Origin: Sorghum bicolor
Lineage: Eukaryota > Streptophyta > Magnoliopsida > Poales > Poaceae
NCBI RefSeq assembly: GCF_000003195.3
Contig: NC_012872.2
Coordinates: forward strand, 26,097,258 to 26,161,257
Length of the DNA stretch: 64,000 bases
Direction: 5' to 3'
Made by a program: the position numbers and the translations under genes. Under the pieces are notes generated by a model. That model saw nothing but the letters and a program-made list of their open reading frames with translations. It was not told where the DNA came from and ran no database searches. Positions 24,830-36,160 of this stretch are shown here, piece by piece. Position 1 is the stretch's first letter. Each line of letters begins with the position of its first letter.

Positions 24830-25562
24830 CGACCCATGATGTGTGACAATATGTTGTATGTCAACAGACTTATTTACGTTGCAAATAATACTAATGCCAT
24901 GATATGGCTATTGTTGCAATAACAATTAATCTTCCACAACGAATAAAATTGTGTGGCAAATTCTACTGTTGCAACGGCACCAAGGTCGTGGTAATAATGA
25001 ACGATATATCACAATGATTAAAATAGCGTGGCAAGTGATACTGTTGCAACGGTAACATGGTCATGGCAATAATGAATGGTATCTTGCAACGGAAACATTT
25101 GCGTGGAAAATGATACTATTGCCATGCAAAGATAAGTGTGGCAACAAGTATACTCTCTCACAATGATTACATTTGCGTGGCAAATGCTTTACTTGCCACG
25201 ACAGAATGGTCGTGGCAACAAGACCTTAGGCAACAAAATTCTAACGTGGCAACAAAAATCTATTGCCACACTCTGCTCGTTGTATTTAACACCTCTCACT
25301 ACAAAGACAAATGTGGCAAGTGCTCATGTTGCTACGCCAATGAATGTTGTGATAATGTCTTGTTGCAATGCTTGGCAATGTTGCAAGAAAAGCTAACTCT
25401 TGCAATGCCAAACTAGCAATGGTTGCAAGTTCTTTTTGCAACGTGACTTGTTGCAACCATTGCCAACGAATGTCATTTCATGGTATGAACTACCTTTTGC
25501 AACAAAATTGGGCCTATTGCAATGTTTTCTCATCGTTGTGCAAGGGTTAGAAGTTTGTAGTG
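24830..25562. repeat. Right subterminal repeats and TIR of CACTA-1
   Basis: Motifs GTTGCAACGG, CGTGGCAA and TTGCCACG recur every 20-50 bases, ending in the inverted TIR (GGGTTAGAAGTTTGTAGTG). The array mirrors that at the left end. Bases 24541-24829 are AT-rich and show nothing else. Confidence 0.8.
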
Positions 25563-25710
25563 GAAATGCCAACAGTAAGCCCCTAACACTAATTGATAAC
25601 TAGACTGACAGTAGACTCCAAATTCACTTTTATTAAAATCCTAGGCTGAAGCTTTCCTTGATAATGGCACCAGAAATGCTTGTTGGTGATTCTTAATATT
25701 GCTACCAAAG
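25563..25710. other. Right flank of CACTA-1, Athila-like
   Basis: This short stretch includes GGCACCAGAAATGCTTGTTGG, one base off the PBS-to-LTR junction of the Athila-like elements at 59831-59852 and 62200-62218. It is probably the continuation of the Athila-like sequence split by CACTA-1. Confidence 0.4.
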
Positions 25711-25989
25711 TGTCGAGGGTCTTAATAAGGGGTACCCCAACCAACGCTCATAACGAGAGGACCCGTACACAAATCGAGGCCCTAACTCGACGCCTCCGCT
25801 TACACGCGCGACCACTGAAGCTTGATGTTGACCATAGCCTCGAACACAGAGAAAGGGTCGTGCGAATCAATGTAGGCTTGACTAAAATAACAACCGTCGA
25901 ATATGGAAGAGGGTCGTTCGAATCGACAGGCCTCGAGCGCAAGGATGTCGTCCGCCGCCTGTCGCGTGTATGGGAACTAGGGCATTTAA
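25711..25989 (+). repeat. 5' LTR of Tat copy 2, first part
   Basis: It starts TGTCGAGGG and is rich in CTCGAG-like words, like the rest of Tat copy 2. It runs to the TTTAA at 25985-25989, which is the chromovirus target duplication, and resumes at 42226. The joined LTR is about 1,060 bp. The start is inferred from the TG end and from similarity to the LTR at 7723. Confidence 0.6.
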
Positions 25990-27184
25990 TGATATGACCA
26001 CGCCACCAAACAAGATGTCACAAGCTCCAAGTCAAGCTACACCCACTCAAGTTTCACCTACACCGACACCAGCACAAGTCATCGATGGACCGATTACACG
26101 TAGTCGTGCAAAGAAGCTACAACAAGAGGTCCACGCGCTACTTTGTGAGATTAATTTTAACATTAATGAGAATTTTATACTACCTAAGTATTGTACTTTG
26201 ATTGTACTCAGGTAAATAGAAGAAGAGAAGGATGAATCGGACCCTGATGAACGGACTAGTGCAAGTTCCACAAGAAGTCAAAAACGGACCAGTGGAAGTC
26301 AAAAATGGACCAGTGCAAAGAAATATTCATAACTTTTTACTCACAAAAGCTATCAAGGTCTATGAGCACTTGTTGGAAAGCTTGACGAGTCTACTTTCCA
26401 ATGAATCTAGTGGCGACCAGTTTGGATGCTCCATATTGCCTGCAGACCAGAATTAGTACGTACTGCTCAGAAGGTCAACAGTATGTCATGATAGAATGTT
26501 GGTACAAATTGCCAAGTAAAACTATATCAATCTACAATGTTTTGTGCTTGTTGGCATACAATGCTGGAAAGCCCTTTGAGTCTAGTTTCACAACCAAGAA
26601 ATAGTTCATCATTTGGACTTCCCAATAAAAAGTTATTGTCAGTTTATTGGAAACTGCTCTGGAGACCAACAGTCACGTGAAGCCACTTTGGGAATCCATT
26701 TCGAGGGGACCTTTCACATTGTCTTCCCTCAGAAACTCTATTTCGTTTTCATACCTATCTAGCAGGACTATTGCTAGTATAAATACCCCCTAAGACTCAT
26801 TGTAATCTCAGACTTTGATAATTGAAATACAGAACCCCTTTGTTCAGCTGCGTGCTAACAAATTCAGAGAGTGATCTCTACCCCTTTGCTCTTGTGATTT
26901 CCTCGCGGGATTACATAGGCGGCGGCTTCATCTGCTCTCAATTGGTGCTCCTACTCCCTTCAAGGTATTCCTTGATTGATTGTAGGCTGTGTTGGTTGGT
27001 TCTTTGAGAGTGTGGTTGGGCGAATCCTCGATTCAGGTTGCCGGTTAAAGACGGTGGTTGGCTTCGAGTTTTTTTTGCCAGGTTGCACTAGTTATCGCTG
27101 CTTGCAGGAAGTTATCCGGCTATTCTTCAGCTAGTTATCGGTGTTCATCCTACGTCGTGAAGATCGGGACAATGTGTCGCATCA
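25990..27184 (+). repeat. 5' LTR of the chromovirus-like element
   Basis: It is 1,195 bp. Compared with the 3' LTR, I count about ten differences in the first 290 bases. Its first 200 bases carry the end of the pol frame (GPITRSRAKK motif), as in the 3' LTR. A TATA-like sequence (agTATAAATAccccc) lies at about 26776. Confidence 0.92.
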
Positions 27185-27186
27185 TC

Positions 27187-28144
27187 TGGTATCAAAGCTT
27201 TCGTTACCACGGTAGGAATTCTATCCCTAGCTACATATATATTTTTGCTTCGTCCTATCCACCAAAAATCCAAAAAATATATTGCTTAGACCTTTGTTTC
27301 AATCTGTTATTTTAGTGAGTTTAGTTAAGTCACAGTCCATTAGAGTCTTTATTTTAGTTGCTGATCATTTATCCTTTGCGTGTTCTTTGTGCCTCTTTTA
27401 TATTCAAAAATCCCCACAAAAAAATCTATATAGCCTATATCATCCTTTGTGTTATCTTTGATCCTATCTAGCTAGTGGTTGTTGTTTTATTTCTATCTTC
27501 AAGTTTGCAAGTATTATATCTGATCACTGTGTTTAGTTATAAAAAAGAAAAAAAAGTGTGTCAAAAAAAATAGAAAAGGAAGTGCAAAAAAAAAGTGAAG
27601 TGAAAAAAAAAGTTGAGAAAGGTTCAGAGAGAAAGTCTGAAAGATTATTTGGTTTATGTGCACAGGTGCTGAAAGTTTCATATCAAGTTCTGCAACCAGT
27701 TTGCTATCTTTGTTTGGTGCAAAACTTTGGTTGGGTCTGATTGCAACACTTGCATCCCAGTCATACTCCTTGTTTGCATCAAATCTGAATTTTCTTTGCG
27801 CGTGTGTGTGATCATTTACTTCTTTAATATCTTGTGGTCAGCACTAGGCACAGAACTTCTAGTTTGGATCGTTACTTAACTTTACAACAACTAGAATTTA
27901 GATTGCATTCCTTGTGTATTACTCCCCACCAAGCTCCACATAAAAACCATCATAATAGATACTCTCTGTTCTTGTATTCGCCTTGCCAACCCCTTCTGTT
28001 GCCACCACACATTTGTTTTCCTTGTAATCTACAGCAGAGGAATTCATAAGAGCTTCGGTGGTTAGAGAGGTGAGCTGTGAGAGCCACCAAATTTTCATAT
28101 TCCACAAATACAAATTATTTGTATTCAGCTAACCTTACAGGAAG
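27187..28144 (+). other. PBS and untranslated leader of the chromovirus-like element
   Basis: The PBS begins TGGTATCAAAGC, two bases after the LTR, close to the usual initiator tRNA-Met complement TGGTATCAGAGC with one mismatch. The leader that follows is AT-rich with long A-runs at about 27540-27625 and has no credible ORF before the gag ATG at 28145. Confidence 0.75.
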
Positions 28145-30576
28145 ATGGGTCAAGTGGACATCAAAGATCGTGTTACCATAGCACAATTTAATAAACTCCG
28201 ACAAAGCATGGAAGAAAAGCAAGATAGGTTGACACAAGATCTTCAGAATCTTATGACTGAAATCAGAAGGCATCGTCCACCTCATGATGGTGCAAGCAAA
28301 CATAGTGGAGATAAAGAAGATAGTGATGGAAGAAGAGGAGGTCGGAGGAACCGGAGGGCTGCACATGGTAGAGGAAGAAGACATAGTCGAAGAAATGATG
28401 ATGAATCTGAAGATGAGGCAGATGACAACCGCTTCCAACTCAGTTTTGGTCGCCGATGTCATAGAAGAGGCAACCATGAAGAAAGTTTTGGCAAACTGAA
28501 ATTTACCATGCCAAAATTTGCTGCTAAACCATCCACGAGGAATTTCTCTGGAGGAAGCAAATCACACACAAAATTTGCTGCTGAACCGTCCATGGTGAAA
28601 AGCTCAAGTGGAGGCTCACGATCTAATTTTCATGGTACTTTTAGTGGAAAGAACACTGCTGTCTCAAGTTCAAAGCCAGCAGCATCAACCACTACTCCAG
28701 TGGGTTCTACTTCCAAGAGTAGTGGAATTCAGAGCTTCAAGTGTGGAGGCCATGGGCATATAAGTAAGGAGTGCTCAAATAATCAGGTGACCATTGTGAA
28801 TGATGATGGAGAATATGAATCAGCTAGTGAAGAGGGAGTTGAGGAGGAAGCCCATGGAGATGAGGAACTTACTAGCTGCGAGTTTGAGCAAGGAGCTGCT
28901 CTTGAGATGACTCAAATCTTGAGTGTTTAGGCAAATGAAGCAGAAAATGGGCAGCAACATAAATTATTTCAAACTAGAGCAAAGGTGCATGATAAAGAGG
29001 TGAAAGTGATTATTGATGGAGGGAGCTGCCATAATCTTGCTAGTCGTGAGATGGGTGATAAAATTGGCTTGAAGCTGCTACGACACCCTCATCCATATCA
29101 TGTACAGTGGCTGAATGATTCGGGAGATATCAAGATTGGATATAAAGTAAACGTTCCATTCAAGATTGGTGAATATGTTGACACAGTAGAGTGTGATGTG
29201 GCATCTATGTCGGTGTGTCACTTGCTGCTTGGAAGGTCATGGCAATATGATCAATATAGCCAACATTGTGGGAGAACAAATCAGTTCAATATCAATCTAA
29301 AGGGGAAGAAGTTTGTTCTCAAGCCTATGACACCCCAACAAATCATGGCTGAATATTTACAAAAGAAATCTGAAATTGTTCCAGTGAGTAGAGAAGAAGG
29401 AGAGCAAAAGAAATTGAGTGCCATCCACAATTCGGTGAGTGAGTGCCACAAGCCAAATTTGAGGGAGAAAAAGAAAGGAGAGGGAGAGAATTTAGTCATG
29501 CTAGCCACAAAATCTGAAATGAGAGAAGTGAGGAACAACCCCGAACAAGTACTCTTTGTACTTGTGTACAAAGACATTTTAATTTCAGCTAACGGCATGA
29601 CCTCTCTTCCTAGTGTTCTGTCTCATCTTTTGCAGGACTATGGAGATGTCTTTCCAAAAGAAACACCGGCGGAACTACCTCCAATTCGTGGGATTGAGCA
29701 TCAAATTGATCTAATTCCAGGGGCTGCACTACCTAATCGACCACCATACCGAACCAATCCAGAAGAAACAAAGGATATACAAAGTTTTTGCACAGACCAT
29801 GTTGTGTTTCTTGGGTTTGTTGTTTCAGGAAAAGGCATAGAAGTGGATGAAAGCAAGGTGAAAGCCATCAAGGATTGGCTAACTCCAACAAATGTAAGTC
29901 AAGTAAGAAGTTTTCATGGCCTTGCTGGTTTTTATAGGAGGTTTGTGAGAGATTTCAGTACCATCGCTGCTCCTTTGAATGAATTGACAAAGAAAGGTCT
30001 TGACTTTAAATGGGGAAAATCACAAGAAAATGCTTTTCAAGAACTAAAGAAACGTTTAACTAAAGCACCATTACTTGTTCTTCCTGATTTCACTATAACT
30101 TTTTAAGTTGAGTGGGATGCTAGCAGAATTGGCATAGGAGGAGTTTTTATGCAACAAGGAAAACCTATAGCATATTTTAGTGAAAAACTAGGAGGTGCTC
30201 AACTGAATTATTCTATGTATGATAAAGAATTATATGCTTTGGTACGTGTGCTTGAAACATGGCAGCACTACTTATGGCCAAAAGAATTTATTATTCACTA
30301 TGATGATGAAGCTTTGAAATACTTGAAAGGAAAAGCAAAACTGAACTGTCGTCATGACAAATGGGTTGAGTTCATCGAAACATTTTCATACATTGTGAAA
30401 TATAAGAAAGTGAATCGCACATTGTCAATGTTGCTGCGAACAATGGTGAAAAAGAACCTGAAGGTTTGGGAGGAATGCTTGCCACATGTGGAGTTTGCAT
30501 ATAACAGAGCAGTACACTCTACCACTAATATGTGTCCTTTTGAAATGGTATATGATTTCAAACCTATGGCTCCGAT
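28145..30576 (+). pseudogene. gag-pol of the chromovirus-like element, part before CACTA-2
   Basis: A single frame runs from the ATG at 28145, with stops at 28928-28930 (TAG) and 30104-30106 (TAA). The gag part is basic and ends in a zinc-knuckle remnant (CGGHGHISKEC) whose first cysteine pair is incomplete. The protease has IDGGSCHNLAS and CHLLLGRSW. After a PPYRTNPEE motif near 29760 the sequence jumps to FLGFVVSGKGIEVD, so the reverse transcriptase fingers and palm, including the active-site aspartates, are missing. RNase H follows ([23 protein letters not shown]). It then jumps near 30430 to the end of integrase ([13 protein letters not shown]), so the integrase zinc region and D-D-E core are missing. 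CACTA-2 splits the frame at 30580. Confidence 0.88.
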
Positions 30577-30579
30577 AGA

Positions 30580-31140
30580 CACTACAAGGAGACCAAGCAT
30601 TAGTGATAAATGACGTGGCAAAATTTATGTTTGCCACTAATGCATTTACTATTTGTGACAAAATTTGTTTTTTGTCACTAGTATGTTGGTTATTAGTGAC
30701 CAAATACTAATTCGCCACAAAAAATATCTTTAGTGGCGAATGGAGTGGCGAAACCTTGTTTTCTCACAGTTAAGCAAGTTATTCGTGGCAACAAAATACT
30801 TACCCACTAATATGATATTTATTAGTGGCAAAATGAATTATCGTCACAAGACACACAATTAGTGAGGAAATATTGTGGCAAAATTTAAATTTGCCACTGT
30901 CTACCATAGTATTTGTGAAAAAACTAGTTTTCGTCACTCTTGTGTCTATTATTAGTGACACAATATTAATTTGCCACAGAAAACATCTTTAGTGGCAAAC
31001 GAGTGGCTCAACATAATTTTCTCACTATTTAACAAGATATTTGTGGCAAATAATATATTTACCTCACTAATATCCTACCTTTTAGTGTAAAAAATTTACA
31101 CCACAAAGACATAATTAGTGAGGAAATACTATTTGAAAAC
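30580..31140. repeat. Left TIR and subterminal repeats of CACTA-2
   Basis: Short motifs such as TTTGCCACTA, TTTGTCACTA, TTAGTGAC and GTGGCAAA recur in both orientations. The same motifs fill the right end at 39870-40622. They are different from the TTGCAAC motifs of CACTA-1, as expected if each family has its own binding protein. Confidence 0.8.
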
Positions 31141-31906
31141 TAGCTACGACTTACGTGTGCTAGCTTAACTAAAATAGGGCCTATACATCAACTCCTCATT
31201 AATTATTTTATTTTGTCAACTTTAGTTTAATCAATCATAGTACTAACACATATGCGCCTGTATGCCATGCCATACCCAAGATTTAAGTGTAAAAGTAATA
31301 TATATACACAGGTTTATATGTAGCTTTTATATTTACGTCATAAGCCCAATCCAATTGTCGTTTCTGGCAGCCCATTAAAGGAACCAAGCCCACAATAACA
31401 CTTGCATCGCAGCATCGCTTGCTTCGCCCCTGCTCAGCTGCTCGCATCGCTGATGACCTCGCGTCACCCTTGACTCTCTGAACTCTGTGTCCCCAATGCA
31501 GGGACCGGCGCGGCGGTGCCGCCCAGCACCTCGCCACAACGCCACTTCCCTTACTCCGGCCAAGCCATCTCGACCCTTCCGCTTTCCCTCTGTAGCTCGG
31601 CGTCGGCAGCTCGTCGCCCCTGCGAACCTGCCCCAATGAAGCAGCCGGCCATCGCCGGCAGGAGCTGCTGCCGTGGGCAGCGCCTCTTCTGCAGCAGCAG
31701 CACCTTCCGGTAACAGGCGCCCTCCCCCTCGTCGGTTTGAAGCAAGGTGAGCAGTCAGCAAAGCAGATGCAGAACAACCTACATTGATTCAGTGAACTTT
31801 GATCTGTTACTGTTCAAATCTGAGATTGTTGGCATTATTATTGTGTACTGAAGCTAGACAAAGAACAAGGACATATGGAACTCTAAGCTCTATTACAGAT
31901 TAATAA
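31141..31906. other. CACTA-2 spacer with a GC-rich block
   Basis: No credible gene. Bases 31375-31745 form a GC- and CpG-rich island in AT-rich sequence. This could be a promoter or noncoding exon on either strand; nothing in the sequence decides it. Confidence 0.35.
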
Positions 31907-34900
31907 CTAGTCATCATATATTTCTTCTTCTGATTCACTTTCTTCATCATCTGAATCCATGTACTCACCACCTTCACTATCATCACTTTCAGATTCTTGT
32001 TGCTCATCTTCATCCTCAACGCCACCCTCGTAATGGAGTATTGGATTACCTTCCACAGCCACAACCATACCTTCAGCTTCCACTTCAACTTCAGGTGTGT
32101 TCAATATGCTTGTGCCATCATCTTCTATTGTATTTGATTCGGCACAGTTATTACTTCATTTTCTTGGCAAGCTTCAGGACTGGACTTACTTGATTTAGTA
32201 GTAGCATCTTCTTCATTAGTGGGAGGAGTGTCAAAAAAATCACGAGGTTTAGTCTTTACTACGACATACCATTTAGGATCTTTAGTATCGTTCACATAAT
32301 ATACTTGCTCTGCTTGCGAAGAAAAAACATATGGCTCATCTGTTGACAGCTTGCGAGTAGTATTTATCATGATGAACCCATACATATCTTCTTTAACTCC
32401 CCTTGTTGTATGTACATCCCACCATTCACATTTAAAAAGAACAACTTTATGAGTGCCATATGAGTTCTTTAGAACGTACGCTTGTGCTTTATTTAATTCA
32501 TTCATCTCCATCTCACAATATCTGTTCCCAATAAGTCGTCTTCCAATTTTAGCAAAAATTTGGAGCCTTGTGCTGCTATTGTTATCATCATTGTCATCAT
32601 TACGGCTTGGCCTATTGATTCTTGTCTCAATTCCATGCAAGTACATAGAACAAAGGGTCACACATTCCTGTAACACTATAGCCTCAGCAATTGCTCCCTC
32701 TGGACGAGCTTTGTTTTTTACAAATGACTTTAGTCTGCGCAAAAATCTCTCAATGGGATACATCCATCGATATTGCACAAGACCACCTACCATTGCTTGT
32801 TGAGCTAAATGGATTGGTAAATGCATCATTACATCAAACATTGATGGAGGAAATATCTTTTCTAATTTGCAAAGAGTAATAGCAATTGAAGAATCTAGAC
32901 TTTTAAGGATCTCCACATCTAACACTTTTGAGCAAATTTCTCGAAAAAAGTTGCATAGCTCAATTATTGGAAGACAAATATTAGCTGGAAGCATGCCACG
33001 AATAGATAGTGGAAGGTATCTATGCAGAAACACATGGTAATCATGGCACTTCATTCCTGATATTTTAGCATTTATGGCATCTACATAATTTGATACCTTT
33101 GCAGAGTAACCATCTGGGACTTTGATTTTTGTCAAGAACTCACAAAATGCCTTCCTTTTAGGTCCAAAAAGTGTATAAGGTGCATTATGAAATAAATATT
33201 TTCCGTCATCTGTGGGAGTGGCATGTAGTTTTGGTTGTATTCCCATGATTTCCATATCAAATCGAGAATTAATGTTATCCTTTGTCTTTCCCTCCTGTCC
33301 AGCAAGGTACCCACCAAACTTTCACCAACATTCTTTTCAATGTGCATGACGTCAAGGTTATGTCTTATTGTCAATGTGCTCCAATAAGGGAGTCGAAAAA
33401 ATATACTCTTTTTCTTCCAAACACCATACACTGTGCTGGAGCGTTTCCTTTTCTTGTCAGATTTCCCAAATATAACCTGAATGGTAGCATAATGATAACA
33501 CTGTTACACCTTTGAAATTACATCAAAATATCATAATAGGTATCATATTCATTTACAAAAAGAAATTGCATAGACTTAAAATCTTTTTTGTATGTGTACC
33601 TGAGTAAACTTCTCATATTGTGAAAGAACTTCGGTGCCTAATAATGGTTTTGGAGCACATCTCCTTTCTCTTTGGCCATTGAAAGTAGTACTGTTCCTCC
33701 AACTATGACTTGCTGGCAGGAATCTCCTGTGTGCCATGTAGCAACCTTTTCTTCCATTGGCTAGCCATTGGTAGCAAGTGTCAATATGACAGGATGGACA
33801 TGCATATTTTCCCTTTGTAGACATTCCTGATAAATTCCCTAAAGCAGGAAAATCATTAATTGTCCATAGCAATGCAGCTTTTAGTTTGAATTTATGCTTT
33901 GTCGAAGCATCATAGGCCTCCACCCCACCCCACAACTCAATCAACTCATCAATTAATGGTTGTAGATATACATCAATGTCATTGCCAGGTGCTTTAGGGC
34001 CAGGAATGAGCATTGAAGTTATCATATAAGGATCTTTCATGCACATCCAAGGAGGTAGGTTATACATGACAATAACAACGGGCCATATGCTGTATGATGT
34101 GCTCATATGTCCAAAAGGATTGAATCCGTCACTAGCAAGCCCAAGCCTTACACTGCGCGCATCTGATGCAAACAATGGGAATTTTTTGTCAAAATCCTTC
34201 CATTCCTTTGAATCTGCCGGGTGTCTCATATATCCATCATCAACTAGCTCCTCTTTGTGCCAACGCATATTCGTTGCAGTTTTGGAACACATGTACATCC
34301 TTTTCAATGTTGGTATCAATGGGAAATAGCGCAGCACCTTCTGTGCAACCTTTCGAACTCTTCGCCTTCGTGATTTGAATTTGGATGCATTGTTCTGGTC
34401 ATCACTTTTCCACCTAGAAAGCTTGCACACTGGACATGACTCAGCTGTGGCATAATCACCTCTGTAGAGAATGCAATCATTTGGGCATGCGTCTATCCGC
34501 TTGTAATCCAATCCCATATCTGACAGGACTTTCTTAGCATCATTGAATGACTTTGGAGCATTATTCTTGATAGGAAGTACCTTCCAAAACAGAGTAAATA
34601 GAGCATCCATTGCATTTCCACTCAAATCATATAGGCACTTGATGTTCATCATTTGCACAATGAATGATAGTGTAGAGAAGGTGCTGCATTCTGGGTACAG
34701 CTCATGGTCTGCCTCTTCAAGAAGTCTGTAAAATCTGCTAGCTTCTTCAGTAGGACCAGTAGATGTGGTCATGTCATCCTGCAAACCAGGTGATGAACCA
34801 TCTAATGATCCAAAGTTTGCATTCATAGCATTTCCAAAATCATTCACCATCTCACGCAGACCATGGTCATCATGATCTTCCATATCATCGTCACTGTCTT

Positions 34901-35150
34901 CTGAATCTGACACACTCTCTCCATGATGATCCCATATTCTGTACTCTTTCCATATTCCATTCAGCATGAGATGCTCTATTATAGATATCTGATCAGCAAA
35001 ATAATTATTTTTGCAGATTCTACAAGGACATCGAAGGAGCTTGTCCGCACTACAACCAGAAAAAGCAAACTCAATAAATTTTTTAGCTCCTTCTTCATAT
35101 CGGGGAAGCCTCCTATTGGATATGTCCATCCAACTTTTGTCCATGACCAT
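31907..35150 (-). pseudogene. TNP2-type CACTA transposase (TNPD-like) of CACTA-2
   Basis: Exon 1 (35150-33600, 517 codons from the ATG of MVMDKSW) holds the transposase-associated domain (CPCRICKNN), an acidic linker and the TNP2 core (MRWHKEELVDDGYMRHP, LGLASDGFNPFG, MLIPGPKAPGNDIDVYLQPL, LLWTINDFPAL). An intron (33599-33477, GTACAC...CAG) leads in phase to exon 2 (FFRLPYWSTLTIRHNLDVMH). A one-base-type frameshift near 33300 moves the frame into a DUF4218-type region (CHDYHVFLHRYLP), YRWMYPIERFLRRLK and a DUF4216-type region (EPYVFSSQAEQVYY). A second shift near 32150 leads to an acidic tail ending at 31907. The earlier ATG at 35231 is less likely, because an acceptor-like CAG lies just before 35150. 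It looks recently broken and is divergent from the TNPA-like gene. Confidence 0.85.
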
Positions 35151-35539
35151 CCTGTCACTGAGAAAAGAATTGTTTACAAAAGTACAGTTTGTGAAGTCAT
35201 TGAAGAACTTACAAAGATGACCACTGATCATTCATTTTGTTTATCTTTTACTGTTGGGAGTTCCTGTTCTGGACCTATATGACCATTTATTTATCAATAG
35301 CTCCTCTGTCTGATTCTATCAGTGCGCCCTAAGAATTATTGATCTACTCGATTACCCGTTATTAGGCCCTAAAAATATCAACAAATTAATCTCTTTATGA
35401 CTCAACTTCCTTAAAAACATATCAACAAATTGATTTAATTCTTAGCTCACACAGTCTCACAGATCTAGAGAAAATCAAATCCCTAAACCATGAAGCCATA
35501 GCCATCTGGGAGAAAAAAAACTAAACTCACCACTCACCA

Positions 35540-35930
35540 ATTCACCCGGACTGGCCGTGGGCCGTCCGCTGCGGCGCTGCTCGAGTGCCAGCCGTGAGCC
35601 GTCTGCCGTCGGGGGCTCGGGGCCTCGGGGGTCAAGCGGAGGTGACAGTCGGACGGGAGCAGACGGGAACGCCTGTGCCGCTGTGCGCCTGTGCGGGAGC
35701 CGGGAGCGGACAGGAGCGCTGGGCCAGTGGGCCGCTGGCGAACGGCGGCGGCGGCAGCTGATCCTCCTCGCGCTCCAGCGCTCGGCCGATCGCGACGATG
35801 CGACCTGTGCGCCTGTGCGGCTGCAGGAAAGCGGGAGTTGGGAGACCAGGAGTGGAGCGCTCGCTGCCTCGTTGATTGCCTGATTGGCTGGCGGTCCACT
35901 GCGTCACGGGATGAACAGAGTCCACTGCGT
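35540..35930. promoter_or_regulatory. GC-rich leader or promoter of the CACTA-2 transposase
   Basis: This is a CpG-rich island upstream of the - strand transposase. Long overlapping ORFs on both strands here are a by-product of GC content. A role as 5' leader is inferred from position only. Confidence 0.35.
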
Positions 35931-35991
35931 CACGGGATGAACAGAGCCCGGCCAAGTTTCTTTCGGCCGAGAGAATTAGAGAAGTACTAAG

Positions 35992-36160
35992 GCCTTGTTT
36001 AGTTCACCCTAAACAACAAAAAGTTTTTAAGATTCTCCGTCACATCAAATATTGTGACACATGCATGAAGCATTAAACATAGACGAAAATAAAACATGCA
36101 TGAAGCATCAAATATTGTGACACATGCATGAAGCATTAAAGATCATTTTCTATACTTGAT
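35992..36160 (+). mobile_element. Partial MITE (GGCCTTGTTTAGTT type)
   Basis: It begins GGCCTTGTTTAGTTCACCC and continues AAAAAGTTTTTAAGATTCTC, the head of a common grass MITE family. A 35-40 bp block (CATGCATGAAGCAT, then TATTGTGACA) then occurs twice. I find no matching inverted end, so it is a truncated or rearranged copy. Confidence 0.5.

Larger units (their letters stand above)
13843..25562 (+). mobile_element. CACTA-1: En/Spm-type DNA transposon
   Basis: The left end reads CACTACTAACTTCTGACCC and the right end, inverted, CACTACAAACTTCTAACCC (17 of 19 identical). The flanks are GAA at 13840-13842 and 25563-25565, a 3-bp target duplication as expected for CACTA elements. Inside are subterminal repeat arrays rich in GTTGCAA/TTGCAAC, a TNP2-type transposase gene (15594-19200), a decayed TNPA-like gene (from 22985), a probable captured gene fragment on the - strand, and a nested Tourist-like element. 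The length is 11,720 bp. It sits in Athila-like sequence. Confidence 0.92.

Noticed and set aside
27540..27625. A-rich run as a poly(A) tail of a LINE or processed gene
   Set aside because: It lies between the PBS and gag of the chromovirus-like element, with no coding remnant upstream of it and no separate target duplication. It is part of the leader.
31283..31777. Long ORFs on both strands in the GC-rich block of CACTA-2
   Set aside because: GC-rich composition lowers stop frequency. There is no domain, and frames overlap on both strands.
35534..35990. Four overlapping ORFs upstream of the CACTA-2 transposase
   Set aside because: Same reason: a CpG-rich island with low-complexity arginine/alanine/proline translations in all frames.
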